Below, one piece after another: positions 26,970 through 35,339 of a stretch of DNA of 64,000 bases; position 1 is the stretch's first letter; each line of letters begins with the position of its first letter. The stretch is taken from contig JAPLKS010000011.1 of the NCBI GenBank assembly GCA_026387915.1, positions 1 through 64,000 on the forward strand. The letters run 5' to 3'. Source of the stretch: Gemmatimonadota bacterium (lineage in GTDB: Bacteria > Gemmatimonadota > Gemmatimonadetes > Gemmatimonadales > Gemmatimonadaceae). The notes beneath the pieces were generated by a model. It was given only the letters and a program-made list of their open reading frames with translations, was not told the origin of the DNA and made no database searches. The position numbers and the translations under genes are program-made.

Positions 26970-27743
26970 ATGGCGGGGCGCATTCTCCAGCTCGTTTTGC
27001 ACTACGACGGACAGGACTTCGCCGGCTGGCAGGTCCAGCCGGCGCAGCGTACGGTGCAAGGTGAACTCGAATCGGTGCTCTCTCGCCTGTGCGACCAACC
27101 GGTGCGCGTGGCAGGCGCTGGGCGGACAGATGCCGGAGTTCACGCGCGCGGACAGGTTGCGAGTGTGGAGATGCCGGAGCATTGGACGGAAGAGCGGCTG
27201 CGCAAGGCAATGAACAGCATGCTTCCGCACGACATCTGGGTGGCTCGGGTGTGCGCCATGGCACCTGGCTTCCACGCCCGGTACAGCGCGACCGGTCGGC
27301 GCTACAGCTACACGGTGGGGCTCGACGAGGCGTCCCGCTCGCCCTTTCGGCGACGCTGGGAATACGCCTTCTCCCGGGCCCTCGACCGCGAAACGCTGAG
27401 CTGGTGCGCGGAGCAGGTCGTCGGGTTGCATTGTTTCTACGGATTCGCCGTGCGAGGGACCGCACCGGCGACCGATGGGCACGAATGCGATGTACGGATC
27501 TGCCGGTGGCGCGACACTGCAACTGGCATGGTGCTCGACATTGAGGCGAACCGGTTTTTGCACCACATGGTTCGGTTCTTGGTGGGCACCATGCTCGACG
27601 TGGCAAGCGGCAAGCGGCAGCGCGCGGAGCTGACCTCGCTTCTCGTGGCAACGGACAACGACGATGTGTCGCCCCCTGCGCCGAGTGAAGGGTTGTGCCT
27701 AGAGCACGTTACGTATCCCGATGCCCTCTACCTTTCCGCCTGA
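26970..27743 (+). CDS. truA: tRNA pseudouridine(38-40) synthase
   Basis: 257 residues. TruA isomerises uridines in the tRNA anticodon arm. The catalytic aspartate is Asp54 in GAGRTDAGVHARGQ; LHYDGQDFAGWQ and FLHHMVRFLVGTMLDVASG are conserved TruA segments. It appears to head the plus-strand cluster that runs on into the purine genes. Confidence 0.95.
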   Translation: MAGRILQLVLHYDGQDFAGWQVQPAQRTVQGELESVLSRLCDQPVRVAGAGRTDAGVHARGQVASVEMPEHWTEERLRKAMNSMLPHDIWVARVCAMAPGFHARYSATGRRYSYTVGLDEASRSPFRRRWEYAFSRALDRETLSWCAEQVVGLHCFYGFAVRGTAPATDGHECDVRICRWRDTATGMVLDIEANRFLHHMVRFLVGTMLDVASGKRQRAELTSLLVATDNDDVSPPAPSEGLCLEHVTYPDALYLSA

Positions 27744-27750
27744 GTCATCG

Positions 27751-28413
27751 ATGCGCCTCTTTCTTGCTACTGCGTCGCTCGACGAAATCCGCTGGGCGAC
27801 TGACGCCGGCCTTATTGACGGCATCGTCGCAACGCCCACGGTGGTCACCACGGAGTTGCCCGGCGCTGATGTGCGCGAGGTGATTACCGAAATCGCACGC
27901 GCCACGCGCCTGCCCCTGTGCGCCAGTGTGCCGGCGATCGGCGCCGCTGACATCGTCAAAGGTGCCCGCGATCTCGCCAAACTCACCGATCACGTGATCA
28001 TCGCGATCCCGTTTATCGAAGATTCGGTGCCGGCCATCAACAAGCTATCGGCTGACGGTGTGCGAGTGGCCGCCACGCTGGTGTACTCGGCCGCGCAGGG
28101 CATTCTCGCCGCCAAGGCCGGCGCCACCATGGTCACCATCGCGATTGACGCGCTGGACGCCGTCGGCCAAGACGGCGTCGCAGTCATCCGCGAATTGCGG
28201 GCGGCGTTCGGCAATAAGACCGAATGCGACATTGCCGCCGCGGGCCCGTCGAGCGCCGCCACCTTCGCCGCCTGCGCGGCAGCCGGCGCCGACGTGGCCA
28301 TTGTCACCCCCGGCGCACTCCACGCCTTTCTGCAACATCCGCTCACCGACCGTGGACTCGACCGCTTCCTCGGCGCCATCGCGCGTCGGCCGAAGCCACG
28401 GCGGGCGCGTTGA
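27751..28413 (+). CDS. Transaldolase/fructose-6-phosphate aldolase-like protein without catalytic residues
   Basis: 220 residues from ATG 27751, where the protein lines up with the fructose-6-phosphate aldolase start; ATG 27721 overlaps truA. The whole small transaldolase barrel is recognisable (LFLATASLDEIRWATDAGLIDGIVATPT..., LVYSAAQGILAAKAGATMV). By ungapped count, the three catalytic positions of the E. coli aldolase are all changed: Asp6 is Ala6, Asn28 is Thr28 and the Schiff-base Lys85 is Ala85. It therefore cannot work as a normal aldolase. It follows truA by seven bases and precedes the HtrA gene by two. Confidence 0.85.
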   Translation: MRLFLATASLDEIRWATDAGLIDGIVATPTVVTTELPGADVREVITEIARATRLPLCASVPAIGAADIVKGARDLAKLTDHVIIAIPFIEDSVPAINKLSADGVRVAATLVYSAAQGILAAKAGATMVTIAIDALDAVGQDGVAVIRELRAAFGNKTECDIAAAGPSSAATFAACAAAGADVAIVTPGALHAFLQHPLTDRGLDRFLGAIARRPKPRRAR

Positions 28414-28415
28414 CC

Positions 28416-29831
28416 ATGCGGTCAGTGCTTCCGATTAGCGCGATCATCGCCATTGCCTGCGGTGGCGCATCGCCATCGCCATCCATCGCGCAGAACACGC
28501 GACTGCCGGAACCGGCCGCCAATATCAATGTGCAGCGGCGCACCGCCATCACCGAGGCCGTCGCCAAAGTGGCCCCGGCCGTTGTGACGGTGCAGACGGA
28601 AGCGGTGCAACGCACGCAGGTCTCGCCGTTCGACGCGTTCTTTGGGCGGCAGCCGGAACAACAGGTACAGTCAGGCATCGGGTCCGGTTTCATCATTCGC
28701 GATGACGGCATCATCATCACCAACGCGCACGTGGTGAATGGCGCGAGCAAAATCAGCGTGGCGTTGCGCGACGGCACCACCTACCCCGCCACGCTCAAAG
28801 GCATCGACGAACTCAACGACCTCGCGGTGCTCAAGATCGAAGCCAAAAAGTTGCCCGTGGCCACCCTTGGCACCTCGCGCGGCTTGCTGATTGGCGAATG
28901 GGCCATCGCGATTGGCAATCCGTACGGCTTTATCCTTGGCAACACGGAGCCGAGTGTCACGGCCGGCGTGATCAGCGCCACAGGGCGCAATCTTACCGCG
29001 CGCGCCGAAGGGAACGGCTTGTACGTGGACATGATTCAGACGGACGCATCGATCAATCCCGGCAACTCCGGCGGCCCGCTCGTGGACGCGGTAGGTGAAG
29101 TGATCGGTGTGAATAGCTCGATCTACTCGCCGACCGGCGGCTCGATCGGCTTGGGGTTTGCGATTCCGATTGATCGTGCGCGCCGCGTAGCCGAAGATCT
29201 GCTCGCGCACGGCAAGGCGCGTCGCCCGTGGATTGGCGTGAAGATGGAAATGCCCACGGCAGCCGGCGCCTCCGCGCGTCAGCAGTTCGCCAACGGCGCC
29301 ACGGTCAAGAGTGTCGTGCCCGGCTCCCCCGCGGCCGCGGCTGGCTTGCAGCCGGGCGACGTGCTCGTCCGGTCGCGTGAGCGCACGTTGCGCAATGCGT
29401 ACGACTGGGAAGCCGAGTTGCTCGAACTTCGCGTGGGCGACAACGAGCCGCTGGTAGTCAAGCGCGGCGGTCGCGAGTTCCAGGCCACTGTCAAAATTGC
29501 AGACTTACCGGAAGTGAGTGCCGAGCGCGTGGCGGTGCTCAAGGACCTTGAGCTCGTCACACTCACGCCGGCAATCCGCGGCGAACGCAACGTGCGCGCC
29601 GCGCGCGGTGCGCTTATCACGAATGTGGCGCAGAAGGTCGCAGAAGATCTCGGAATCCAAGCGGGTGACGTCATCACGCGCATTGGCAATCCCACCATCG
29701 GCTACGTCGATCTTACCGATGCGCAGCAGGCCAAAACGGTCCTCGAAAGCCTCGCTGGCCGCGGTCAGATGCAAATGTTTTTTGAACGCAATGGCACCAC
29801 GTATTATTCCGTTTTCCAAATCGGTCGATGA
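28416..29831 (+). CDS. HtrA/DegP-family periplasmic serine protease
   Basis: 471 residues from ATG 28416; an export signal covers the first ~25 residues (VLPISAIIAIACGG...SIAQ). The trypsin-like domain carries the triad His in TNAHVVNG, Asp in LNDLAVLKI and Ser in NPGNSGGPL. Two PDZ domains follow (GLQPGDVLVRSRERTL and GIQAGDVITRIGNPTIG). Such proteases degrade or refold damaged envelope proteins. Its stop overlaps purB as ATGA, so expression is tied to the purine genes. Confidence 0.92.
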   Translation: MRSVLPISAIIAIACGGASPSPSIAQNTRLPEPAANINVQRRTAITEAVAKVAPAVVTVQTEAVQRTQVSPFDAFFGRQPEQQVQSGIGSGFIIRDDGIIITNAHVVNGASKISVALRDGTTYPATLKGIDELNDLAVLKIEAKKLPVATLGTSRGLLIGEWAIAIGNPYGFILGNTEPSVTAGVISATGRNLTARAEGNGLYVDMIQTDASINPGNSGGPLVDAVGEVIGVNSSIYSPTGGSIGLGFAIPIDRARRVAEDLLAHGKARRPWIGVKMEMPTAAGASARQQFANGATVKSVVPGSPAAAAGLQPGDVLVRSRERTLRNAYDWEAELLELRVGDNEPLVVKRGGREFQATVKIADLPEVSAERVAVLKDLELVTLTPAIRGERNVRAARGALITNVAQKVAEDLGIQAGDVITRIGNPTIGYVDLTDAQQAKTVLESLAGRGQMQMFFERNGTTYYSVFQIGR

Positions 29832-31264
29832 GCTCACACTCGCGTTACAGTTCCCCACTCAGTGAGCGCTACGCCTCCAAGGCGATGCTCGAACTGTGGT
29901 CGCCGCAAACCCGTCACGGACTCTGGCGTCGGCTCTGGCTGGCGCTCGCCGAATCTGAGCGCGCCCTCGGTATCGATATTTCCGAGGCGGCCGTCGCCGA
30001 GATGCGAGCGCACCTCGACGACATCGATTTTCCCAAGGTCGCTGAGTATGAGAAGCGCTTTCGCCACGACGTCATGGCGCACGTACACGCCTTTGGTGAA
30101 GTGGCGCCACTTGCGCGCGGCGTGATTCACCTGGGCGCCACCAGCGCGTTCGTGACCGACAACGGCGACTTGATTCAAATGCGCCGCGGCCTCGAGCTGC
30201 TGCGCGCGCGCGTGATTGCGGTGATCGGCACGATGTCCACCTTCGCCCGTCAGTGGCGCGCTGAACCCACGCTCGGCTACACGCACTTGCAGCCGGCGCA
30301 GCTGACCACCGTTGGCAAACGGGCAACGCTCTGGCTGCAGGATCTGGTGCTCGACCTCGCGGACCTCGATCACCGCATTGCCAATCTGCCGATGCGTGGG
30401 GTCAAGGGGACGACCGGAACGCAGGCGAGCTTCCTCGAACTGTTTCGCGGCGATCACGCCAAGGTGCGCGAACTCGACCGACGCGTCTGTGCGGCGATGG
30501 GCTTCTCCGCCTCGATCCCCGTGTCCGGCCAAACCTACACGCGCAAACTCGACGCGCAGTTGATGGGCGTGCTCTCGGGCATTGCCGCGAGTGCGGCCAA
30601 GTTTGCCAGCGACATGCGGATGCTGCAGGCCTTTGGGGAAATCGAAGAGCCGTTCGAAAAGGAACAGATTGGCTCCAGCGCGATGGCGTACAAGCGCAAC
30701 CCCATGCGCGCCGAGCGTATCAACGCGCTCGCGCGCTTTGTGCTGTCGATTGAAACGAATGCGAACCAGACGCACTCGGTGCAGTACTTCGAACGCACGC
30801 TGGACGACAGCGCCAACCGCCGCCTCGCGATTCCCGATGGGTTCTTGGCCGTCGATGCGATTCTTATTCTCCTCGAGAACGTCGCGAGCGGCCTCGAGGT
30901 ACACCCGGCGCGCATTCGGGCACGCGTGATGGAAGAGTTGCCATTCATGGCCACGGAAGAACTCATCGTGCGCGCCGTTGAGGCAGGCGGCGATCGGCAA
31001 GAGGCGCACGAGGTAATTCGGCGCCACTCCATTGCCGCGGCCCGTGCGATGAAAGACGACGGCGTGGCCAACGACATGCTCACACGCCTCGCGGCAGACC
31101 CCGCGTTCGGCGTGAACATTGACGCCGTGCGCGCCGCGGCCGATCCACACCGGTACATCGGCCGATCGCCGCAGCAGGTTGACGATTTTCTCGCGGAAGT
31201 GATTGCTCCGCTGCTGGCGCAGCATGGCGCTGGCGCCGTTCCCACGGAGGACGTCCGGGTATGA
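29828..31264 (+). CDS. purB: Adenylosuccinate lyase
   Basis: 478 residues. PurB cleaves SAICAR to AICAR and adenylosuccinate to AMP. Fumarase-superfamily motifs are seen: [33 protein letters not shown], and the signature loop [16 protein letters not shown]. Length and the C-terminal part fit the longer, eukaryote-like lyase class. It starts inside the HtrA stop and ends overlapping purC (ATGA). Confidence 0.95.
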   Translation: MSSHSRYSSPLSERYASKAMLELWSPQTRHGLWRRLWLALAESERALGIDISEAAVAEMRAHLDDIDFPKVAEYEKRFRHDVMAHVHAFGEVAPLARGVIHLGATSAFVTDNGDLIQMRRGLELLRARVIAVIGTMSTFARQWRAEPTLGYTHLQPAQLTTVGKRATLWLQDLVLDLADLDHRIANLPMRGVKGTTGTQASFLELFRGDHAKVRELDRRVCAAMGFSASIPVSGQTYTRKLDAQLMGVLSGIAASAAKFASDMRMLQAFGEIEEPFEKEQIGSSAMAYKRNPMRAERINALARFVLSIETNANQTHSVQYFERTLDDSANRRLAIPDGFLAVDAILILLENVASGLEVHPARIRARVMEELPFMATEELIVRAVEAGGDRQEAHEVIRRHSIAAARAMKDDGVANDMLTRLAADPAFGVNIDAVRAAADPHRYIGRSPQQVDDFLAEVIAPLLAQHGAGAVPTEDVRV

Positions 31265-32187
31265 CACGCACGGTTGGTACCACCGATCTTCCGCTTCCCC
31301 GCGTCCGCCAGGGCAAAGTGCGCGACGTCTACGCCGTGGGCGACGACCGACTCCTGCTGGTGGCGAGCGACCGCGTCAGTGCGTTCGACGTCGTGATGCG
31401 CGAACTCGTGCCCTTCAAGGGGGCGGTGCTCACGCAGATTACCGCCTGGTGGCTCCGGCAGTTTGAGGACGAGATCCCGCATCACATGCTGAGCGCTGAC
31501 GCTGACGAGATCATTCAACTCGTCCCCGCGCTGGCGCCGCACCGTGCCACCTTGGCCGGCCGCTCGATGCTTTGCCGACGCACCGAGGTATTTCCCGTCG
31601 AGTGTGTGGTGCGCGGCTATCTGTCCGGCTCGGCGTGGAAGGAATACCACGCCACGGGCACACTCGCCGGTGAGCAGTTGCCCGCTGGACTCGTGGAAAG
31701 CAGCCGCTTTGATCCGCCCGTGTTCAGCCCCGCCACCAAGGCCGAAACAGGGCACGACGAGAACATCACCATTGCCGTTATGCGCGCGCAGCTGGGCGAG
31801 GCGACCACCGCCGAACTGGAGCGCATGGCGCGCCGCATCTACGAGCGGGGCCGTGACCTCGCCGCGACCCGAGGCATCATCATTGCTGACACCAAGTTTG
31901 AATTTGGTGCGGTGGATGGTCGCATCATCCTGATTGACGAAGTGCTCACCCCAGACAGCTCGCGTTTTTGGCCCGCTGACCAGTACGCGCCCGGACGCAG
32001 TCAACCCAGTTTCGACAAGCAGCCGTTGCGTGACTGGTTGGACGTTGAGCGCCGTGCGGGCCGTTGGGATGGCAACGCGCCTCCGCCGACGTTGCCGGCG
32101 GAAGTGGTCGCCGAAACGAGCGCGCGTTATCTCAATGCGTTCTCGCGCCTCACCGGTTCCGCCCTTGACCTCCCGAGGATTTCGTGA
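31261..32187 (+). CDS. purC: SAICAR synthetase
   Basis: 308 residues. PurC couples CAIR with aspartate using [14 protein letters not shown] is the nucleotide-binding start, [17 protein letters not shown] is the family signature, and [10 protein letters not shown] and [15 protein letters not shown] follow. Both ends are translationally coupled (purB and psd overlaps). Confidence 0.96.
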   Translation: MTRTVGTTDLPLPRVRQGKVRDVYAVGDDRLLLVASDRVSAFDVVMRELVPFKGAVLTQITAWWLRQFEDEIPHHMLSADADEIIQLVPALAPHRATLAGRSMLCRRTEVFPVECVVRGYLSGSAWKEYHATGTLAGEQLPAGLVESSRFDPPVFSPATKAETGHDENITIAVMRAQLGEATTAELERMARRIYERGRDLAATRGIIIADTKFEFGAVDGRIILIDEVLTPDSSRFWPADQYAPGRSQPSFDKQPLRDWLDVERRAGRWDGNAPPPTLPAEVVAETSARYLNAFSRLTGSALDLPRIS

Positions 32188-32831
32188 ACGTCGCTAGAGA
32201 AGGGATTCCGTTCATTCTGATCGCCGTGGCGATTGCGGCAGGGGGGTTTCTCCTTGCCGTCACCAAGCGCTCGTGGCCGCTTTGGTTGCTGGCCTTTCTA
32301 CTCACGCTCGTGGCGCTCTGGGTGGCGTACTTCTTTCGCGATCCCGAACGCACCGGCGAGCGCGGCGACACGCTCGTGATCGCTCCGGCCGACGGACGCA
32401 TCGTGCACCTGACGGAAGTGGACGAGCCGTCGTTCGTTCACGGCAAGGCGCTGCGCATTTCGATCTTCATGAACGTGTTCAATGTGCACGTCAATCGATA
32501 TCCGGTGAATGGCACGGTCGACTACGTGCACTACAATCCTGGCAAGTTCCTCAATGCGGCGGTTGAGAAGTCGAGCCTTGAGAACGAGCAGATGTCGGTG
32601 GGCATCACGTCCGGCCCTCGCAAGATTCTCGTGCGCCAGATTGCGGGGCTGATTGCGCGCCGCATCGTCACGTATAGCAAGCCCGGTGACGCGGTGCGAC
32701 AGGGAGAACGCTTTGGCCTGATTCGCTTTGGCTCGCGCGTTGATGTCTTCGTCCCCACCAACGCGAAGATTCGCGTCAAGATTGGTGAGACCACCGCCTC
32801 CGGCACCACGGTGCTGGCGGAGCTGCCGTAA
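32184..32831 (+). CDS. psd: Phosphatidylserine decarboxylase, short type
   Basis: 215 residues. Psd makes phosphatidylethanolamine from phosphatidylserine. Two membrane segments occupy the N-terminus ([17 protein letters not shown] and [19 protein letters not shown]). The active-site histidine motif is [13 protein letters not shown], and self-cleavage should occur in RFGSRVDVF to give the pyruvoyl group. The GTG start overlaps the purC stop, and pssA begins directly after, so the two lipid enzymes are paired inside the purine cluster. Confidence 0.92.
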   Translation: MNVAREGIPFILIAVAIAAGGFLLAVTKRSWPLWLLAFLLTLVALWVAYFFRDPERTGERGDTLVIAPADGRIVHLTEVDEPSFVHGKALRISIFMNVFNVHVNRYPVNGTVDYVHYNPGKFLNAAVEKSSLENEQMSVGITSGPRKILVRQIAGLIARRIVTYSKPGDAVRQGERFGLIRFGSRVDVFVPTNAKIRVKIGETTASGTTVLAELP

Positions 32832-33779
32832 ATGAAACGCCCTCGGCTCCCGCGCCCGTCGATGGTGATGTTGCCGAACGGATTCACGCTCGGCAACCTC
32901 TTCTGCGGCGTGTTCGCCATCGTCAACGCAACGCGCGGCGAACTGAACCTCGCCGTCACGTGCATTCTCGTCGGCGGCGTCTGCGATGCGCTGGATGGGC
33001 GCGTCGCGCGCGCCACCAATACGGGGAGTCGCTTCGGCGAGGAACTGGACTCACTCGTCGATGCCATTTCATTTGGCCTCGCGCCAGCGCTCATTATGTA
33101 TTTCGCGGTGTTGCGCCGTGATAACTGGGACTGGCTTTTCGTGTTTTGGTTTGCCGCCTGCGCCGTGATGCGGCTGGCGCGGTTCAATGTCGAGCAGGCC
33201 GGTCACTCCAAGCGGTATTTCCGCGGTCTGCCGAGCCCCGCGGCCGGCGGAGTACTGGCGTCGTACTACTGGTTCAGCCAAACGTCGCTCTTTCAGCAAA
33301 CGTCTATCGGCGACCTGCCGTGGCACACGTACGTGCGCATCCTGATGGCCGCGCTGTCGTTCCTGATGATCAGCAACGTGCCGTACCTCGCGTGGCCCAC
33401 CTTCAACTTGCGAAGCTGGCGCGGCGTGATTGGGCTGCTCGTGTTCGTAGGACTCGGCGTGGGGCTCGTCTTTCTTCCCAAGCAGTTCTTCTTCCCGGTG
33501 GGGTTGTTGTATGTCGTCACCGGCGTGCTCGCCGCTGTCGTAGGCGGCTTGCTGGAAAAACAGGGCCATCGCACGGCGGACCACGAAGTCGCAGGCATCG
33601 AAGCCTACGAACTGCCTGACGATGACGATGATACCGATATCGATGACGAAGTAGTCCCCGAGGCAACGGTAGCAACTCGCGAGAGCGAGCAGAGCCGCCG
33701 TCGTCGCCGTCGCCGCCGCGGTCGTCGCGGCCCTGGTTCCACACCTGACAAAGACCAATCCGAGGGTTCACCGGAATGA
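32832..33779 (+). CDS. pssA: CDP-diacylglycerol-serine O-phosphatidyltransferase
   Basis: 315 residues, an integral membrane enzyme that makes phosphatidylserine, the substrate of Psd. The CDP-alcohol phosphatidyltransferase motif DGRVARATNTGSRFGEELDSLVD is intact. The catalytic part ends near residue 245. A tail of about 70 residues follows with an acidic run (LPDDDDDTDIDDEV) and then eight consecutive arginines in SRRRRRRRRGRRG, which is unusual for the family. The start follows the psd stop immediately; the stop overlaps purS as ATGA. Confidence 0.92.
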   Translation: MKRPRLPRPSMVMLPNGFTLGNLFCGVFAIVNATRGELNLAVTCILVGGVCDALDGRVARATNTGSRFGEELDSLVDAISFGLAPALIMYFAVLRRDNWDWLFVFWFAACAVMRLARFNVEQAGHSKRYFRGLPSPAAGGVLASYYWFSQTSLFQQTSIGDLPWHTYVRILMAALSFLMISNVPYLAWPTFNLRSWRGVIGLLVFVGLGVGLVFLPKQFFFPVGLLYVVTGVLAAVVGGLLEKQGHRTADHEVAGIEAYELPDDDDDTDIDDEVVPEATVATRESEQSRRRRRRRRGRRGPGSTPDKDQSEGSPE

Positions 33780-34042
33780 CCCGCTATCGCGTTGCTGTTC
33801 ACATCGTCCCGCGCTGCGGGTTGCTCGATCCTCAAGGAAAAGCGGTGGCCGATGCCCTGCACACCCTCGGCTTTAGCGCCGTCAGTGATGTGCACGTCGG
33901 CCGTCACCTGGTGATTGAGTCCGAGGCCGCGGATGCCGCTGCCGCAGAAGCGTCGGTGCGTGCCATGTGCGACAAGCTCCTCGCCAACCCCGTCACAGAA
34001 GACTACGAGATCGCAGGCGTTCGCACGGCGGAGGGCGCGTGA
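33776..34042 (+). CDS. purS: FGAM synthase subunit PurS
   Basis: 88 residues. PurS bridges PurQ and the small PurL to form the three-part formylglycinamidine synthase. The pattern VHIVPRCGLLDPQGKAVADALHTLGF and NPVTEDYEI is diagnostic. It overlaps pssA upstream and purQ downstream (GTGA). Confidence 0.93.
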   Translation: MTRYRVAVHIVPRCGLLDPQGKAVADALHTLGFSAVSDVHVGRHLVIESEAADAAAAEASVRAMCDKLLANPVTEDYEIAGVRTAEGA

Positions 34043-34731
34043 AAGTCGGAGTCGTTCGTTTCCCCGGCTCGAACTGCGACGAAGACGCCGTGCTCGCGGT
34101 GGTGGAGCAGCTGCACGAAGAAGCCGTGCTGCTCTGGCATAAAGATCACGACCTGCAGGGCTCGGATCTCATCATTCTCCCCGGTGGGTTCAGCTACGGC
34201 GACTATCTCCGCTCTGGGGCGATTGCGCGGTTTAGCCCGATCATGCAGGAAGTGGTCGCGCACGCCAAGCGCGGTGGACCGGTGATCGGCATCTGCAACG
34301 GCTTCCAGATTGCCTGCGAAGCGGGGCTCCTCCCAGGGGCCCTGCTCCGCAACGACAGTCTCCAGTTTCGCTCGATGCAGGTGACAATTCGCGTTGAGCA
34401 AACGAACACCTGCTTTACGCGCGCCGCGACCAAGGGCCAGTTGCTGACCATGCCCATTGCCCACGGCGACGGGCGATACACCGCAGACGATGCCACCATC
34501 GCACGGCTCGAGGATGAAGGGCGCGTGGTCTTTCGCTACGTGGACGAGGCCGGCGAAGCGGTGGCGTCGGCGAACCCCAACGGTTCGCTGCACAACATTG
34601 CTGGCGTCACGAACGACGCGGGAAACGTGGTCGGATTGATGCCGCACCCGGAACGCGCCGTCGACGCGCTCCTCGGTTCGGCCGATGGTCGAGTGCTGAT
34701 GGAATCCATGCTCGTTGCCGCTCACGCCTGA
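34039..34731 (+). CDS. purQ: FGAM synthase glutaminase subunit PurQ
   Basis: 230 residues from GTG 34039, where the family start VKVGVVRFPGSNCDED lies. A class I glutaminase: nucleophile cysteine in GICNGFQIA, and the catalytic His/Glu in LMPHPERAVD. It supplies ammonia to PurL. The GTG overlaps the purS stop. Confidence 0.95.
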   Translation: MKVGVVRFPGSNCDEDAVLAVVEQLHEEAVLLWHKDHDLQGSDLIILPGGFSYGDYLRSGAIARFSPIMQEVVAHAKRGGPVIGICNGFQIACEAGLLPGALLRNDSLQFRSMQVTIRVEQTNTCFTRAATKGQLLTMPIAHGDGRYTADDATIARLEDEGRVVFRYVDEAGEAVASANPNGSLHNIAGVTNDAGNVVGLMPHPERAVDALLGSADGRVLMESMLVAAHA

Positions 34732-34747
34732 CTGGAGCCCCCCCCCA

Positions 34748-35305
34748 ATGCGCCGCCTACTCTTTCTTCCCGTTGTTCTGCTCGCGGCCTCCCTCGGTGC
34801 GCAGTCCGTGATCAACCCCGGAATGACGCGCGCCGAAGTTGTGACAGCCCTCGGCAACCCACTGGCGGAGCGCACCTCTGGCGCGCAGACATTCCTGTTC
34901 TATAAGAATGGCGTCGAAAAGCGCGTGGGGATGAACGATCTCGTCATCCTCGAGGCCGGAAAGGTTGTCGATGCCGTCTTTCGTGCACCGAGCCGAAAGT
35001 ACTCGGGCAAGAGCTCGTCGCCCGTTGCAGTGACGGCGGACGCGGCACGCGCCGAAGGACGAAAGGCACAGGCCACGAGCGAGAGTGGTGCGTCGCCCGC
35101 CCCTGCCGCAAAGAAGGTCGTCGTTCCTGAAAAGAAAGCACCGAAGCTTCCGGCGGAGGAAGCGCAGCAAGCCGAGGTAGCGAAGCCGATGCCACCCGCC
35201 GCTCGCAAAGACACGCCCGCAGCACCGGCTCCTGTTGATCCAAAAGCGGCCCCCGCTCCAAAGGTCGCGCCAGACTCCAAGGCGCCGCCCGCAAAAAAGC
35301 CCTGA
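34748..35305 (+). CDS. Exported BamE/SmpA-like protein with Ala/Pro/Lys-rich tail
   Basis: 185 residues from ATG 34748; 11 residues of upstream frame belong to the purQ end. A signal peptide ([16 protein letters not shown]) precedes a short SmpA/BamE-like domain ([35 protein letters not shown]). The last ~100 residues are low complexity, rich in Ala, Pro and Lys, ending in KAPPAKKP. It has no lipobox cysteine. It lies between purQ and purL with small gaps. Its role is unknown; an envelope-associated or cell-wall-contacting protein is possible. Confidence 0.65.
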   Translation: MRRLLFLPVVLLAASLGAQSVINPGMTRAEVVTALGNPLAERTSGAQTFLFYKNGVEKRVGMNDLVILEAGKVVDAVFRAPSRKYSGKSSSPVAVTADAARAEGRKAQATSESGASPAPAAKKVVVPEKKAPKLPAEEAQQAEVAKPMPPAARKDTPAAPAPVDPKAAPAPKVAPDSKAPPAKKP

Positions 35306-35339
35306 CCGCCACCACACTCATTTCGCGAGCAACGCTTCC

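Noticed and set aside
29834-31267. 477-codon open frame antisense to purB
   Set aside because: It covers purB almost exactly on the other strand and has no recognisable domain; purB is certain.
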